In this document: in pieces, positions 7,285 to 13,024 of the stretch
How positions within the stretch are numbered: the first letter of the stretch is position 1
Layout: each line of letters starts with the position of its first letter
Assembly (NCBI GenBank): GCA_946545145.1
Contig: CAMNNG010000025.1
Span: forward strand, 1 to 13,024
Direction: 5' to 3'
Source: an uncultured Bacillota bacterium
GTDB lineage: Bacteria > Bacillota > Clostridia > Peptostreptococcales > Anaerovoracaceae
Length of the DNA stretch: 13,024 bases
Notes under the pieces: generated by a model
The model's input: only the letters and a program-made list of their open reading frames with translations
Databases searched by the model: none
What the model was told of the DNA's origin: nothing
Translations under genes and position numbers: made by a program

Positions 7285-7316
7285 AGGGTCGGATAATTCG
7301 TAAGTGAGGTCTGGAG

Positions 7317-8933
7317 ATGGAAAACATGACGAAGGAAGTCCGTTATACAAAAGGTATATTCATATGTGCGCTCGCGGCTGTAGTGCTCGCGGCGTGTCTT
7401 GCGTGCCCGCTGTTTTCAGAAAGCGGAAAAGCGCAGGCTGACACATACAGATATAAGGTAAGAGTCGTAGCTGATGCGCTGAACGTAAGAAGCAAGGCAT
7501 CGGCTTCGTCATCGAAACTCGGACAGCTCAAGAAGAAGCAGCAGATCAAAGCGTACAAGCTCGTCAAAGACAGCAGCGGCGCTTACTGGTACAGATTCAA
7601 GTATAAGGGCAAGACTGCTCACGTCCTCGCTGAGCACACAAGGCTCGTATACATGACTCAGAAGTACAGCAAGAAAAAGAAGGCTTATGTCGACGCGAGC
7701 GTGCTGAACGTAAGAGCAAAGGCTTCGACGAAGGGAAAGAAGCTCGGCAAGCTCACTCAGGACAAGGTCATCTACCTGAGAGGTAAGTCCGTTACCAAGA
7801 GCGGCGACCACTGGTACAGATTCGTCTACAAGAAAAAGACGGCCTATGCTTCGGCTGACTTCATAAAGGTCGGCTCGGCATCGAAGGCCAAGTCTTCATC
7901 TTCATCTTCGAGTTCGTCATCATCGGCATCGCAGCCCAGCACGACATCGTCGGCATCGAGCTTCGAAGCTTTCCTCAGGAACCAGGGATTCCCGGAGAGC
8001 TACAAGCCGTACCTGAGAGCTCTGCACAAAGCTCATCCGAGATGGGTCTTCTACGCCCGCCACACGGGATACAGCTGGGACGCTCTCAACACGAAAGCAA
8101 GAAAGACAGGAGTCAATCTCATAGACAGCTCCATATCTAAAAACTGGAGATCGAAGAAATCGACCGTATACAACAGCAAGACAAAGACATGGAAGACGTT
8201 CGACGGCGGCAGATGGTATCAGGCTAAAGATTCCGTCATCGCTTACTTCATCGACCCGAGGAACTTCCTTAAGGAAAGATCGGTATTCCAGTTCATGGGA
8301 CACGGCTTTGACGCTACATCACAGAATCAGTCAACTGTCGGAAGCATCACATCGTACGCAAGCTACTGCTTCATGAATACAGCTTCCTACAAGAAGACGC
8401 TGTACAACGCAGGCAAGGCTGCCGGCGTCAACCCGAACGTCCTGACGGCTATGATAGTTGAAGAACAGGGATGGCGCGGAGGAAGCGCGCTGATCTCGGG
8501 CACATCTTCGAAGAGACCGGGATACTACAACTTCTTCAATATAGGCGCTTACTGCGGATTCCCGTACTCCTCCGACAAGGTCGCACGCGGACTGTGGTAC
8601 GCGGCAGGCTGCCCGGTCGGCAAGATCGTTACGGCCAAATCCTACGGACGTCCGTGGAACACGAAGTACAAGGCCATCAAGGGCGGAGCTCTGTTCTACA
8701 AGGCTGAGTACATGGAGAACAACCAGAACACTTACTACACGAAGAAGTTCAACGTAATGAACGGCTCGGGCAAGGTCGGTTCGCACGAATACATGACGAA
8801 CCTGATGGGCGCGGATGAAGAGGCAACTCTGCTCTCGCTCGCTTACAGGAACAACTCGAACTACCCGATCAAGTTCTACATTCCTGTATACACCAACATG
8901 CCGTCATCGCCGTGCGCGAAACCGGCAAGCTGA
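7317..8933 (+). CDS. Secreted glucosaminidase with two bacterial SH3 domains (peptidoglycan hydrolase)
   Basis: A 538-residue exported protein. Residues 1-41 form a signal sequence with a hydrophobic core at 13-31; cleavage is possible after AQA (39-41), and a lipobox-like LAAC lies at 24-27. Two SH3_3-type repeats follow, about 46-111 (ADALNVRSKAS) and about 122-185 (DASVLNVRAKAS). Then comes a serine-rich linker (193-215) and a C-terminal domain (about 216-527) of the endo-beta-N-acetylglucosaminidase type. The linker-domain phrases HPRWVF, YFIDPRNFL and MIVEEQGWRGGS are typical; Glu383 aligns with the catalytic Glu of LESGWG in GH73 enzymes. The predicted role is cleavage of cell-wall glycan, with the SH3 domains binding peptidoglycan. 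The ATG at 7317 has GAGG seven bases upstream; an ATG at 7326 with GGAG nine bases upstream is equally possible. The gene overlaps the lipid kinase start (TGATG) and is preceded by a strong promoter and a structured leader. Confidence 0.87.
   Translation: MENMTKEVRYTKGIFICALAAVVLAACLACPLFSESGKAQADTYRYKVRVVADALNVRSKASASSSKLGQLKKKQQIKAYKLVKDSSGAYWYRFKYKGKTAHVLAEHTRLVYMTQKYSKKKKAYVDASVLNVRAKASTKGKKLGKLTQDKVIYLRGKSVTKSGDHWYRFVYKKKTAYASADFIKVGSASKAKSSSSSSSSSSSASQPSTTSSASSFEAFLRNQGFPESYKPYLRALHKAHPRWVFYARHTGYSWDALNTKARKTGVNLIDSSISKNWRSKKSTVYNSKTKTWKTFDGGRWYQAKDSVIAYFIDPRNFLKERSVFQFMGHGFDATSQNQSTVGSITSYASYCFMNTASYKKTLYNAGKAAGVNPNVLTAMIVEEQGWRGGSALISGTSSKRPGYYNFFNIGAYCGFPYSSDKVARGLWYAAGCPVGKIVTAKSYGRPWNTKYKAIKGGALFYKAEYMENNQNTYYTKKFNVMNGSGKVGSHEYMTNLMGADEEATLLSLAYRNNSNYPIKFYIPVYTNMPSSPCAKPAS
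7893..7925 (+). repeat. Low-complexity serine-codon tract (11 consecutive Ser)
   Basis: Eleven consecutive serine codons (residues 193-203), mostly alternating TCT/TCA/TCG with one AGT, form a TC-rich microsatellite-like stretch linking the SH3 domains to the glucosaminidase domain. Serine-rich linkers are common between wall-binding and catalytic modules of secreted hydrolases. The repeat could vary in length between strains without shifting the frame if whole codons are gained or lost. Confidence 0.8.
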
Positions 8934-9937
8934 TGAAATACTATTTCGTACTGAACCCCGCCGCAGGGCAGGGCGGAGCCGCGGAACTGAAGCGGCGGAT
9001 ATATAATACAGCAAGATCAAAGGGCATCGACTTCGGCATCTACACGAGCAAAGCGCCGGGCGATGCTCTTGTGTTTGCAAAAATGGTCAGCGCGGCGCCG
9101 GGCGACAAGGCGATCTTTGCCTGCGGAGGCGACGGAACGCTGAGCGAGGTCGTGAACGGTGTGATGGAGCACAGGGCGGAAGCGGAAAGACTCGGAAAAG
9201 CTCCTGAGGGAAGCATCAGGGTCGGCTGCGTGCCGTGCGGTACGGGAAACGACTTTGTGAGGAACTTTCCGGACGCCGGAGACTTCACGGATATCGCTGC
9301 GCAGATAGACGGCAGCGTGAAGAAGTGCGACCTCATATACTACGAGACGGAGCGCTATGACTTTGAGGGCGCGGAAGATGTCGAGGATTTGGACGAGCCG
9401 CGTAAGCAGACAGGCTACAGCATCAACATGTTCAACATCGGCTTTGACGCGAACGTCGTCGATATGACGCAGAGCATGAAGAAGAAGCCGTTCATGGCGG
9501 GCTCGATCGCGTATCTTGCGAGCGTTGCAGTCATGCTTCTGAGAAAGAAGGGTGCGGATCTCTGGGTCGCGTTCGAGGACAATGACGTCTACAGCGGCAA
9601 GATGCTTCTGATCGCGGTCACGAACGGATGCTACTGCGGAGGCGGCGTGAAGGGGATACCGAACGCCCAGGTCGACGACGGCCTGATGGATATCAGCCTG
9701 ATAAAGAACGCATCCAGGAGGCAGTTCATAAAGTTCTTCCCGAAATACATGAAGGGCACACACCTGGAAGACAAGGTCGCTTCGAAGCTCGTCATATACA
9801 AAAAATCAAAGAGCCTCACGATCGTTCCGAACAGGAAGACCATGAGACTTTGTATCGATGGTGAGATGATCACAGCCGGGCGTACAGTTTTCAGGATCTG
9901 TGAGCAGGCTGTAGACTTTGTTTTGCCGAACGCCTGA
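8933..9937 (+). CDS. Diacylglycerol/sphingosine kinase family lipid kinase (DagK/YegS type)
   Basis: A 334-residue member of the DAGK catalytic family, which phosphorylates diacylglycerol or a related lipid at the inner face of the membrane. The nucleotide-binding motifs are NPAAGQGG (8-15), ACGGDGTLSEVVNGV (63-77) with the GGDGT signature at 65-69, and PCGTGNDFVRNF (101-112). The C-terminal half carries the beta-sandwich pattern, including GCYCGGGVKGIPNAQVDDGLMD and ending near the D-G-E segment (CIDGEMI). There is no transmembrane segment, as expected. The ATG at 8933 shares its A with the preceding stop (TGATG); an upstream GTG at 8912 inside the glucosaminidase is less likely. The ribosome site is weak, so translation probably depends on the upstream gene. 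The last 47 bases overlap the 3' end of the convergent permease gene. DgkB-like recycling of diacylglycerol from lipoteichoic-acid synthesis is a reasonable role but is not proven. Confidence 0.9.
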   Translation: MKYYFVLNPAAGQGGAAELKRRIYNTARSKGIDFGIYTSKAPGDALVFAKMVSAAPGDKAIFACGGDGTLSEVVNGVMEHRAEAERLGKAPEGSIRVGCVPCGTGNDFVRNFPDAGDFTDIAAQIDGSVKKCDLIYYETERYDFEGAEDVEDLDEPRKQTGYSINMFNIGFDANVVDMTQSMKKKPFMAGSIAYLASVAVMLLRKKGADLWVAFEDNDVYSGKMLLIAVTNGCYCGGGVKGIPNAQVDDGLMDISLIKNASRRQFIKFFPKYMKGTHLEDKVASKLVIYKKSKSLTIVPNRKTMRLCIDGEMITAGRTVFRICEQAVDFVLPNA

Positions 9938-10832
9938 AAGCCGCGGGAAGCTGGATCTCGGCCGCAAGCGAGGCGAGTATGACTACTGCGATGCCCGCTG
10001 CCTGAAGTCCGCTCATGTTCTCGCCGAGGATGACGGCTGACAGAACGATGGCAGATACCGGCTCGATGTATCCGAGTATCGAGACCGTCTGGACGGGGAT
10101 GAAGCTGAAATTCGAGAAGTACAGGAAGCATCCTATCCCGGTGTTGACAACGCCGAGGATGACGAGCCACATAACGTCCTGGAGCGTAGCCGGGAGGCTG
10201 ACTCCGCCGTATACCGTAAAGCAGATAACCGCTGCGCCGACGAAGGCGAAAGCGAGCTGATATACAGAATTCACAAGTCCGCTCATGGCGGATTTTTTGT
10301 TGAATATGAGCATGAGGACGAAGAACACGGCCGACATCGCTGCGCAGAATATGCCGCGCGCGTTGAATGAACCGAAGAATCCTTCGATGTTGATAAGCAG
10401 CATGCCCATCACGACGGCTGAGAAGCAGACTGCTTTTCGGGCAGTGAGCTTCTCGCCGAAAATGAATGGTGATAACATCATGAGCGCGATCGGCGCCGTG
10501 TAATATATTATGGTGGAGATGCCGACGCCGATGCTCGCAAAGGCTTCATAAAGAAACATCCAGCTGATCCCCATACAAAGGCCCGAGCAGATGACAAGGG
10601 CCTTGTCTTTTTTTGTTACAGAGCCAGTCGCTGCAAGATCTGTTGCCGCATCGCCCTGCGCCGCATTCTTTTTTCTTCCGGCTATCAGATACATCGCGAT
10701 CAGGACCAAAGCGCCTATCATAGTCCTGAAAAACACGATGTCGCGGCTTCCCATCGATATCATCCCGGCGACTATGCCGTTCGATCCGAAGAGGAAGAGC
10801 GCTGCTGTGAATTTTGCTGTGCGGCTGTTCAT
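9891..10832 (-). CDS. EamA/DMT-superfamily permease (drug/metabolite exporter type)
   Basis: A 313-residue integral membrane protein with about ten hydrophobic segments arranged as two EamA repeats. Each repeat contains the hallmark near its end: YYTAPIALMMLSPFIFGEKL in the first and GYIEPVSAIVLSAVILGE in the second. A charged cytoplasmic loop (about residues 53-77) separates the second and third segments. EamA proteins move small metabolites such as amino acids or nucleobases across the membrane; the substrate is not predictable here. The start at 10832 is chosen because AAAGGA lies about seven bases upstream on this strand; an upstream in-frame ATG at 10877 would add 15 charged residues before the first membrane segment and is unlikely. 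It is divergent from a LysR gene, which probably regulates it. The C-terminal tail overlaps the convergent lipid kinase gene by 47 bases. Confidence 0.9.
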   Translation of the reverse strand: MNSRTAKFTAALFLFGSNGIVAGMISMGSRDIVFFRTMIGALVLIAMYLIAGRKKNAAQGDAATDLAATGSVTKKDKALVICSGLCMGISWMFLYEAFASIGVGISTIIYYTAPIALMMLSPFIFGEKLTARKAVCFSAVVMGMLLINIEGFFGSFNARGIFCAAMSAVFFVLMLIFNKKSAMSGLVNSVYQLAFAFVGAAVICFTVYGGVSLPATLQDVMWLVILGVVNTGIGCFLYFSNFSFIPVQTVSILGYIEPVSAIVLSAVILGENMSGLQAAGIAVVILASLAAEIQLPAAFRRSAKQSLQPAHRS

Positions 10833-10878
10833 GGGGAGTTCCTTTCTTTCCTCTCTTAATAGAGGCACACATTTCATC

Positions 10879-10906
10879 TTGATTAGAATCTAGCATATGC
10901 TATACT
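10879..10906 (+). promoter_or_regulatory. Promoter for the lysR gene
   Basis: TTGATT at 10879-10884 and TATACT at 10901-10906 are 16 bases apart. A start near 10913 would give a leader of about 140 bases before the lysR ATG at 11055. The dyad at 10926-10942 lies just downstream of the -10 box, a position suited to autorepression. Confidence 0.55.
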
Positions 10907-10915
10907 ATCTGAAAA
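10887..10915 (-). promoter_or_regulatory. Possible permease promoter (overlaps divergent lysR promoter)
   Basis: On the minus strand, TTTTCA (10915-10910) and TAGATT (10892-10887) are 17 bases apart, four of six matches each. The spacer contains most of the palindrome at 10891-10902 and the -10 box of the divergent promoter. Such a weak promoter would fit activation by the LysR protein, but this is only a pattern match. Confidence 0.3.
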
Positions 10916-10942
10916 GCGAATATATCGCATAGTATCTATGCG
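10891..10942. promoter_or_regulatory. Candidate LysR operator region: two dyads sharing half-site GCATA
   Basis: TAGCATATGCTA (10891-10902) is a perfect 12-bp palindrome. CGCATAG-TAT-CTATGCG (10926-10942) is a perfect 7-3-7 inverted repeat. Both contain the half-site GCATA and its complement TATGC, overlapping in the first and five bases apart in the second. They flank or overlap the divergent promoters of the permease and lysR genes. The T-N11-A rule for LysR boxes does not fit the second dyad centre, so binding by this particular regulator is an inference from position. Confidence 0.5.
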
Positions 10943-10955
10943 AAAAACAGATATA

Positions 10956-10985
10956 TACATCGCAGTACAATACATCGCAGTACAA
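10956..10985 (+). repeat. Perfect tandem repeat, 2 x 15 bp, in lysR leader
   Basis: TACATCGCAGTACAA occurs twice back to back (10956-10970 and 10971-10985) without mismatch. It lies in the presumed untranslated leader of lysR. Just after it, AACTGC (10985-10990) and GCAGTT (11001-11006) form a further inverted repeat. If translation began at an ATG at 10938 in the lysR frame, the unit would encode YIAVQ twice, but that start lacks a ribosome site. Confidence 0.85.
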
Positions 10986-11054
10986 ACTGCTGCAGATCAC
11001 GCAGTTGATAACACAATGGATATCACGCTGAATTTCACGGGAAGGAGAGAGAAG

Positions 11055-11945
11055 ATGGCGGACGGAAGCATACTCAAATACAGAGCGTTCCTGACCGTAT
11101 GCGATACGGGCAGTTTTTCCAAAGCTGCGGAAAAGCTCGCTTACTCGCAGTCCGGCATAAGCCGGATGGTAAGGGACCTCGAGGACGAGTGGGGAGTCGT
11201 TCTGCTGGAGCGCGGTAAGAGCGGCGTTGCCCTGACATCCGACGGGCTCAAACTCATCCCGTTCATCCGGGACATCTGCGCGGGAGCGGGCCGCCTGGAC
11301 GAGCAGGTCGACATGATCACGGGGCTTGAGACAGGCCTTGTGCGCATCGGAACGATCGCCAGCGTCTCGCAGAATTATCTCCCGGGGATACTGAAGTCGT
11401 TCCTGGCCGAATACCCGAACATCCAGTTCGACCTGATAATGGGCGAGTACGAAGTCGTGAGCGAGGCCATCCTTTCAGGTCAGGCCGACTGCGGCTTTCT
11501 GAACATGCCTGCGGGAAGCGGGCTCGAAGCCGAAAGCCTCTTCACCGACGAATACAAAGTAGTCCTGCCGAAGGATCATCCGCTGGCGGAGCTCGACACG
11601 GTCCCTCTCGCGAAACTGAAAGGGCAGCCTTTCATAGCGCTCGGAAAGGACGGCCGGACTGAGCTTCCTGAGATATTCGGGACCGAAGGACCGGAAGGCG
11701 TGGGGCTCGACGTAAGGTTCTCCACATGGGACGACTACGCCGTGATGGCCATGGTCGAAAGCGGTCTTGGAGTAAGCATCCTCCCGGGTCTCGTGCTCAG
11801 TCGCTGTCCTTATGATATAATAACGAAGAGCCTCAAAAGGCCGAAGATGAGAACGATCGGAATAGCGACGAAGCGCGACGTGACGAGATCGGTCGCTGTC
11901 GAAAAGTTCCTGGACTTCGTGAGGAATGAGAATTACAGCGCGTAG
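11055..11945 (+). CDS. LysR family transcriptional regulator
   Basis: A 296-residue regulator with the standard LysR layout. The N-terminal winged helix-turn-helix (about residues 6-65) contains FLTVCDTGSFSKAAEKLAYSQSGISRMVRDLE and LLERGKSGVALTSDG. A linker helix follows (about 70-90), then a two-lobed LysR substrate-binding domain (about 94-290) with LVRIGTIASVSQNYLPGIL, ADCGFLN and GLGVSILPGLV. It would bind a small-molecule effector and DNA near the divergent permease promoter. The start at 11055 is set by AAGGAGAG about four bases upstream and by family length. An in-frame ATG at 10938 would add 39 unrelated residues and is rejected. Dyads at 10891-10942 are likely operator candidates. 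The nuclease gene follows after 96 bases. The effector is unknown, but a compound exported by the EamA permease is the usual expectation. Confidence 0.92.
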   Translation: MADGSILKYRAFLTVCDTGSFSKAAEKLAYSQSGISRMVRDLEDEWGVVLLERGKSGVALTSDGLKLIPFIRDICAGAGRLDEQVDMITGLETGLVRIGTIASVSQNYLPGILKSFLAEYPNIQFDLIMGEYEVVSEAILSGQADCGFLNMPAGSGLEAESLFTDEYKVVLPKDHPLAELDTVPLAKLKGQPFIALGKDGRTELPEIFGTEGPEGVGLDVRFSTWDDYAVMAMVESGLGVSILPGLVLSRCPYDIITKSLKRPKMRTIGIATKRDVTRSVAVEKFLDFVRNENYSA

Positions 11946-12041
11946 GTGTAACGGACAGCTGACGGCAGAAAACAGATAGCAGATAACAGATCGCAGAAAG
12001 AAAAGACAGCATACAAGAGATACAGATAGAAGAGGAAAACG

Positions 12042-12812
12042 ATGAGTAAAAGCAAAAGGCAAAGCAGAAACGGCGGATACGGCGGCGGAGCGAAGAAGAT
12101 AGCTTCGCTGATCATCATACTGCTTCTTGCCCTCGGATACGGAGCGCACGACCAGCTAGAGGGCCTGCTTCCGGGCGGGGTGGAAGACGTCGACGTAAGC
12201 ACGAGGAGCACGGCTCAGATCGCCGACGCTGTCCCAGAGTTCGACGATGACCCTTATGTCACGATCAACGGAAACGAGCCGTTCTTTACTGAAGAAGATA
12301 TAAAAGAGTCCGAAGAGCGCGGCTCTTACGAAGAATATTCGAAGCTCGACAGATACGGCAGGCCCGGCGTCTGCATCGCGAACGTTGGCGAGGACCTGAT
12401 GCCCACCGACGACAGAGAGTCCATCAGAGACATCAAGCCGCCGGGGTGGCACAAAGTATTTTATGATGATGTCGTACCGGGAGAAAACGCTTACAACAGG
12501 TGCCATCTGATCGCTTACTGCCTGACGGGAGAGAACGCCAACAGGCGCAACCTCATCACAGGCACCCGCTTCCTGAACGTCGAGGGCATGCTGCCGTTCG
12601 AGGAAGAAGCAGCCAGATACATCGAGCGCACCGGCCACCACATCCTCTATATGGTCACGCCGATCTACAACGGCAGCGACCTGGTAGCGGAGGGCGTTCT
12701 GATGGAGGCGCAGTCGATCGAGGACGACGAGATAAGCTGGTGCGTCTACTGTTATAACGAGCAGCCCGGCCTTGTCATCGACCACCACACAGGCGCAGCT
12801 ACACACGAGTAA
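12042..12812 (+). CDS. Membrane-anchored DNA/RNA non-specific endonuclease (beta-beta-alpha metal, EndA/NucA-like)
   Basis: A 256-residue protein with a basic, glycine-rich N-terminus (1-19), one transmembrane segment (about 20-34, IASLIIILLLALGYG), an acidic low-complexity spacer (about 45-95), and a C-terminal nuclease domain (about 70-250). The catalytic motif is NRCHLIAY (152-159), with His155 in place of the DRGH histidine of classic family members. The metal-ligand region GENANRRNLITGTRFLN (163-179) and MLPFEEEA (183-190) follow. From memory, the NRCH form is usual in Clostridia members of this family, so it does not by itself suggest inactivity. The orientation implies a surface-anchored nuclease that could degrade extracellular nucleic acid for nutrients or process DNA for uptake; neither is shown, and no competence genes are present. 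The ribosome site is AGAGG, six bases before ATG. The 96-base upstream spacer is A/G-rich, with only nine T residues and no clear promoter. Confidence 0.87.
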   Translation: MSKSKRQSRNGGYGGGAKKIASLIIILLLALGYGAHDQLEGLLPGGVEDVDVSTRSTAQIADAVPEFDDDPYVTINGNEPFFTEEDIKESEERGSYEEYSKLDRYGRPGVCIANVGEDLMPTDDRESIRDIKPPGWHKVFYDDVVPGENAYNRCHLIAYCLTGENANRRNLITGTRFLNVEGMLPFEEEAARYIERTGHHILYMVTPIYNGSDLVAEGVLMEAQSIEDDEISWCVYCYNEQPGLVIDHHTGAATHE

Positions 12813-12891
12813 GCAGGCGCTGCGTGTAGCCGGCAGAACCGGCAGACAGGCTGTCCGGTAAAAGCAGGCGGCTATTAGTGAAAAATAATTG

Positions 12892-12920
12892 TTGCGGAGC
12901 GAGGCGATTTCGGTTATACT
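12892..12920 (+). promoter_or_regulatory. Promoter of the tRNA-Ser gene
   Basis: TTGCGG at 12892-12897 and TATACT at 12915-12920 are 17 bases apart, and the tRNA begins 13 bases after the -10 box. No other gene lies between. The rest of the gap after the nuclease (12813-12891) holds GC-rich imperfect dyads such as GCCGG-CAGAA-CCGGC but no T-run, so no terminator is claimed. Confidence 0.75.
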
Positions 12921-12933
12921 ATCACTTGCGCAT

Positions 12934-13022
12934 GGAGAAGTATCGAAGTGGTCATAACGAGCCGCACTCGAAATGCGGTGTACCGCAAGGTACCGTGGGT
13001 TCGAATCCCACCTTCTCCGCCA
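12934..13022 (+). tRNA. tRNA-Ser, anticodon CGA (reads UCG), with encoded CCA
   Basis: A complete class II cloverleaf can be drawn. The acceptor stem is GGAGAAG (12934-12940) with CTTCTCC (13012-13018), followed by discriminator G13019 and CCA 13020-13022. The D stem is TCG/CGA (12943-12945, 12958-12960). The anticodon stem is CCGCA/TGCGG (12962-12966, 12974-12978) with loop CTCGAAA, giving anticodon CGA at 12969-12971. A long variable arm GTACC-GCAA-GGTAC (12980-12993) marks a serine or leucine tRNA, and G73 plus the anticodon make it serine. The T stem is GTGGG/CCCAC with loop TTCGAAT. UCG codons are common in the neighbouring genes. Confidence 0.97.
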
Positions 13023-13024
13023 AA

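Noticed and set aside
7225..7316. ydaO-type c-di-AMP riboswitch upstream of the wall hydrolase
   Set aside because: The leader is only about 85 bases and lacks the long conserved core of that class; only a simple hairpin and T-run are visible.
10956..10985. CRISPR-like repeat
   Set aside because: Two adjacent 15-bp copies without spacers, and no cas gene in the window.
10938..11054. N-terminal extension of LysR from the ATG at 10938
   Set aside because: No ribosome site precedes it, the ATG lies within the dyad at 10926-10942, and the start at 11055 has AAGGAGAG and gives the normal family length.
11816..11821. TATAAT inside the lysR coding region, possible promoter for the nuclease
   Set aside because: The bases 17 upstream (GTGCTC) bear no likeness to a -35 box, and the nuclease start is more than 200 bases away.
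12813..12870. Terminator after the nuclease gene from dyads GCTACAC/GTGTAGC and GCCGG/CCGGC
   Set aside because: Stems are imperfect and no T-run follows either, so an intrinsic terminator is not supported.

Overview
The window reads as a stretch of chromosome from an anaerobic Bacillota/Clostridia-type organism. This is inferred from moderate GC, heavy use of ATA (Ile) and AGA/AGG (Arg) codons, strong AGGAGG-like ribosome binding sites, a tRNA gene with encoded CCA, and Clostridia-style families (YerC/YecD TrpR-like protein, PyNP, SH3-glucosaminidase, NRCH-type secreted nuclease). A family such as Anaerovoracaceae is possible but cannot be shown from this sequence alone. Coding density is very high. 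No gap exceeds 300 bases; the largest are about 209 bases (7108-7316) and 222 bases (10833-11054), and both carry regulatory-looking structure.

Layout. (1) 1-1712: the C-terminal end of RecJ exonuclease, then a membrane-anchored S41 C-terminal processing protease. (2) 1698-7107: a promoter overlapping the protease 3' end starts a tightly packed run: yerC (TrpR-like regulator), an Sfp-type phosphopantetheinyl transferase, recX, tcdA, rmuC, a metallophosphoesterase and pyrimidine-nucleoside phosphorylase. Most of these genes overlap or abut (TAATATG, ATGA, TAATG), so they probably form one translationally coupled operon mixing genome maintenance, tRNA modification and nucleotide salvage. A GC-capped inverted repeat at 7127-7164 may end it. 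(3) 7196-9937: a near-consensus promoter, a leader with a terminator-like hairpin, then a secreted SH3/glucosaminidase overlapping a diacylglycerol/sphingosine-kinase-like lipid kinase, which looks like a cell-envelope unit. (4) 9891-11945: an EamA/DMT permease on the minus strand, divergent from a LysR regulator. They are separated by a region with overlapping promoters, two dyad elements sharing the half-site GCATA, and a perfect 15-bp tandem repeat. The permease 3' end overlaps the lipid kinase 3' end by 47 bp. (5) 12042-13024: a membrane-anchored DNA/RNA non-specific nuclease, then tRNA-Ser(CGA) with its own near-consensus promoter.

The window is largely housekeeping. I see no CRISPR array, transposase, phage gene, toxin-antitoxin pair or recognisable defence system, and I found no clear undescribed multigene system. 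The most promising loose ends are the structured leader of the glucosaminidase-lipid kinase unit and the LysR/EamA control region.
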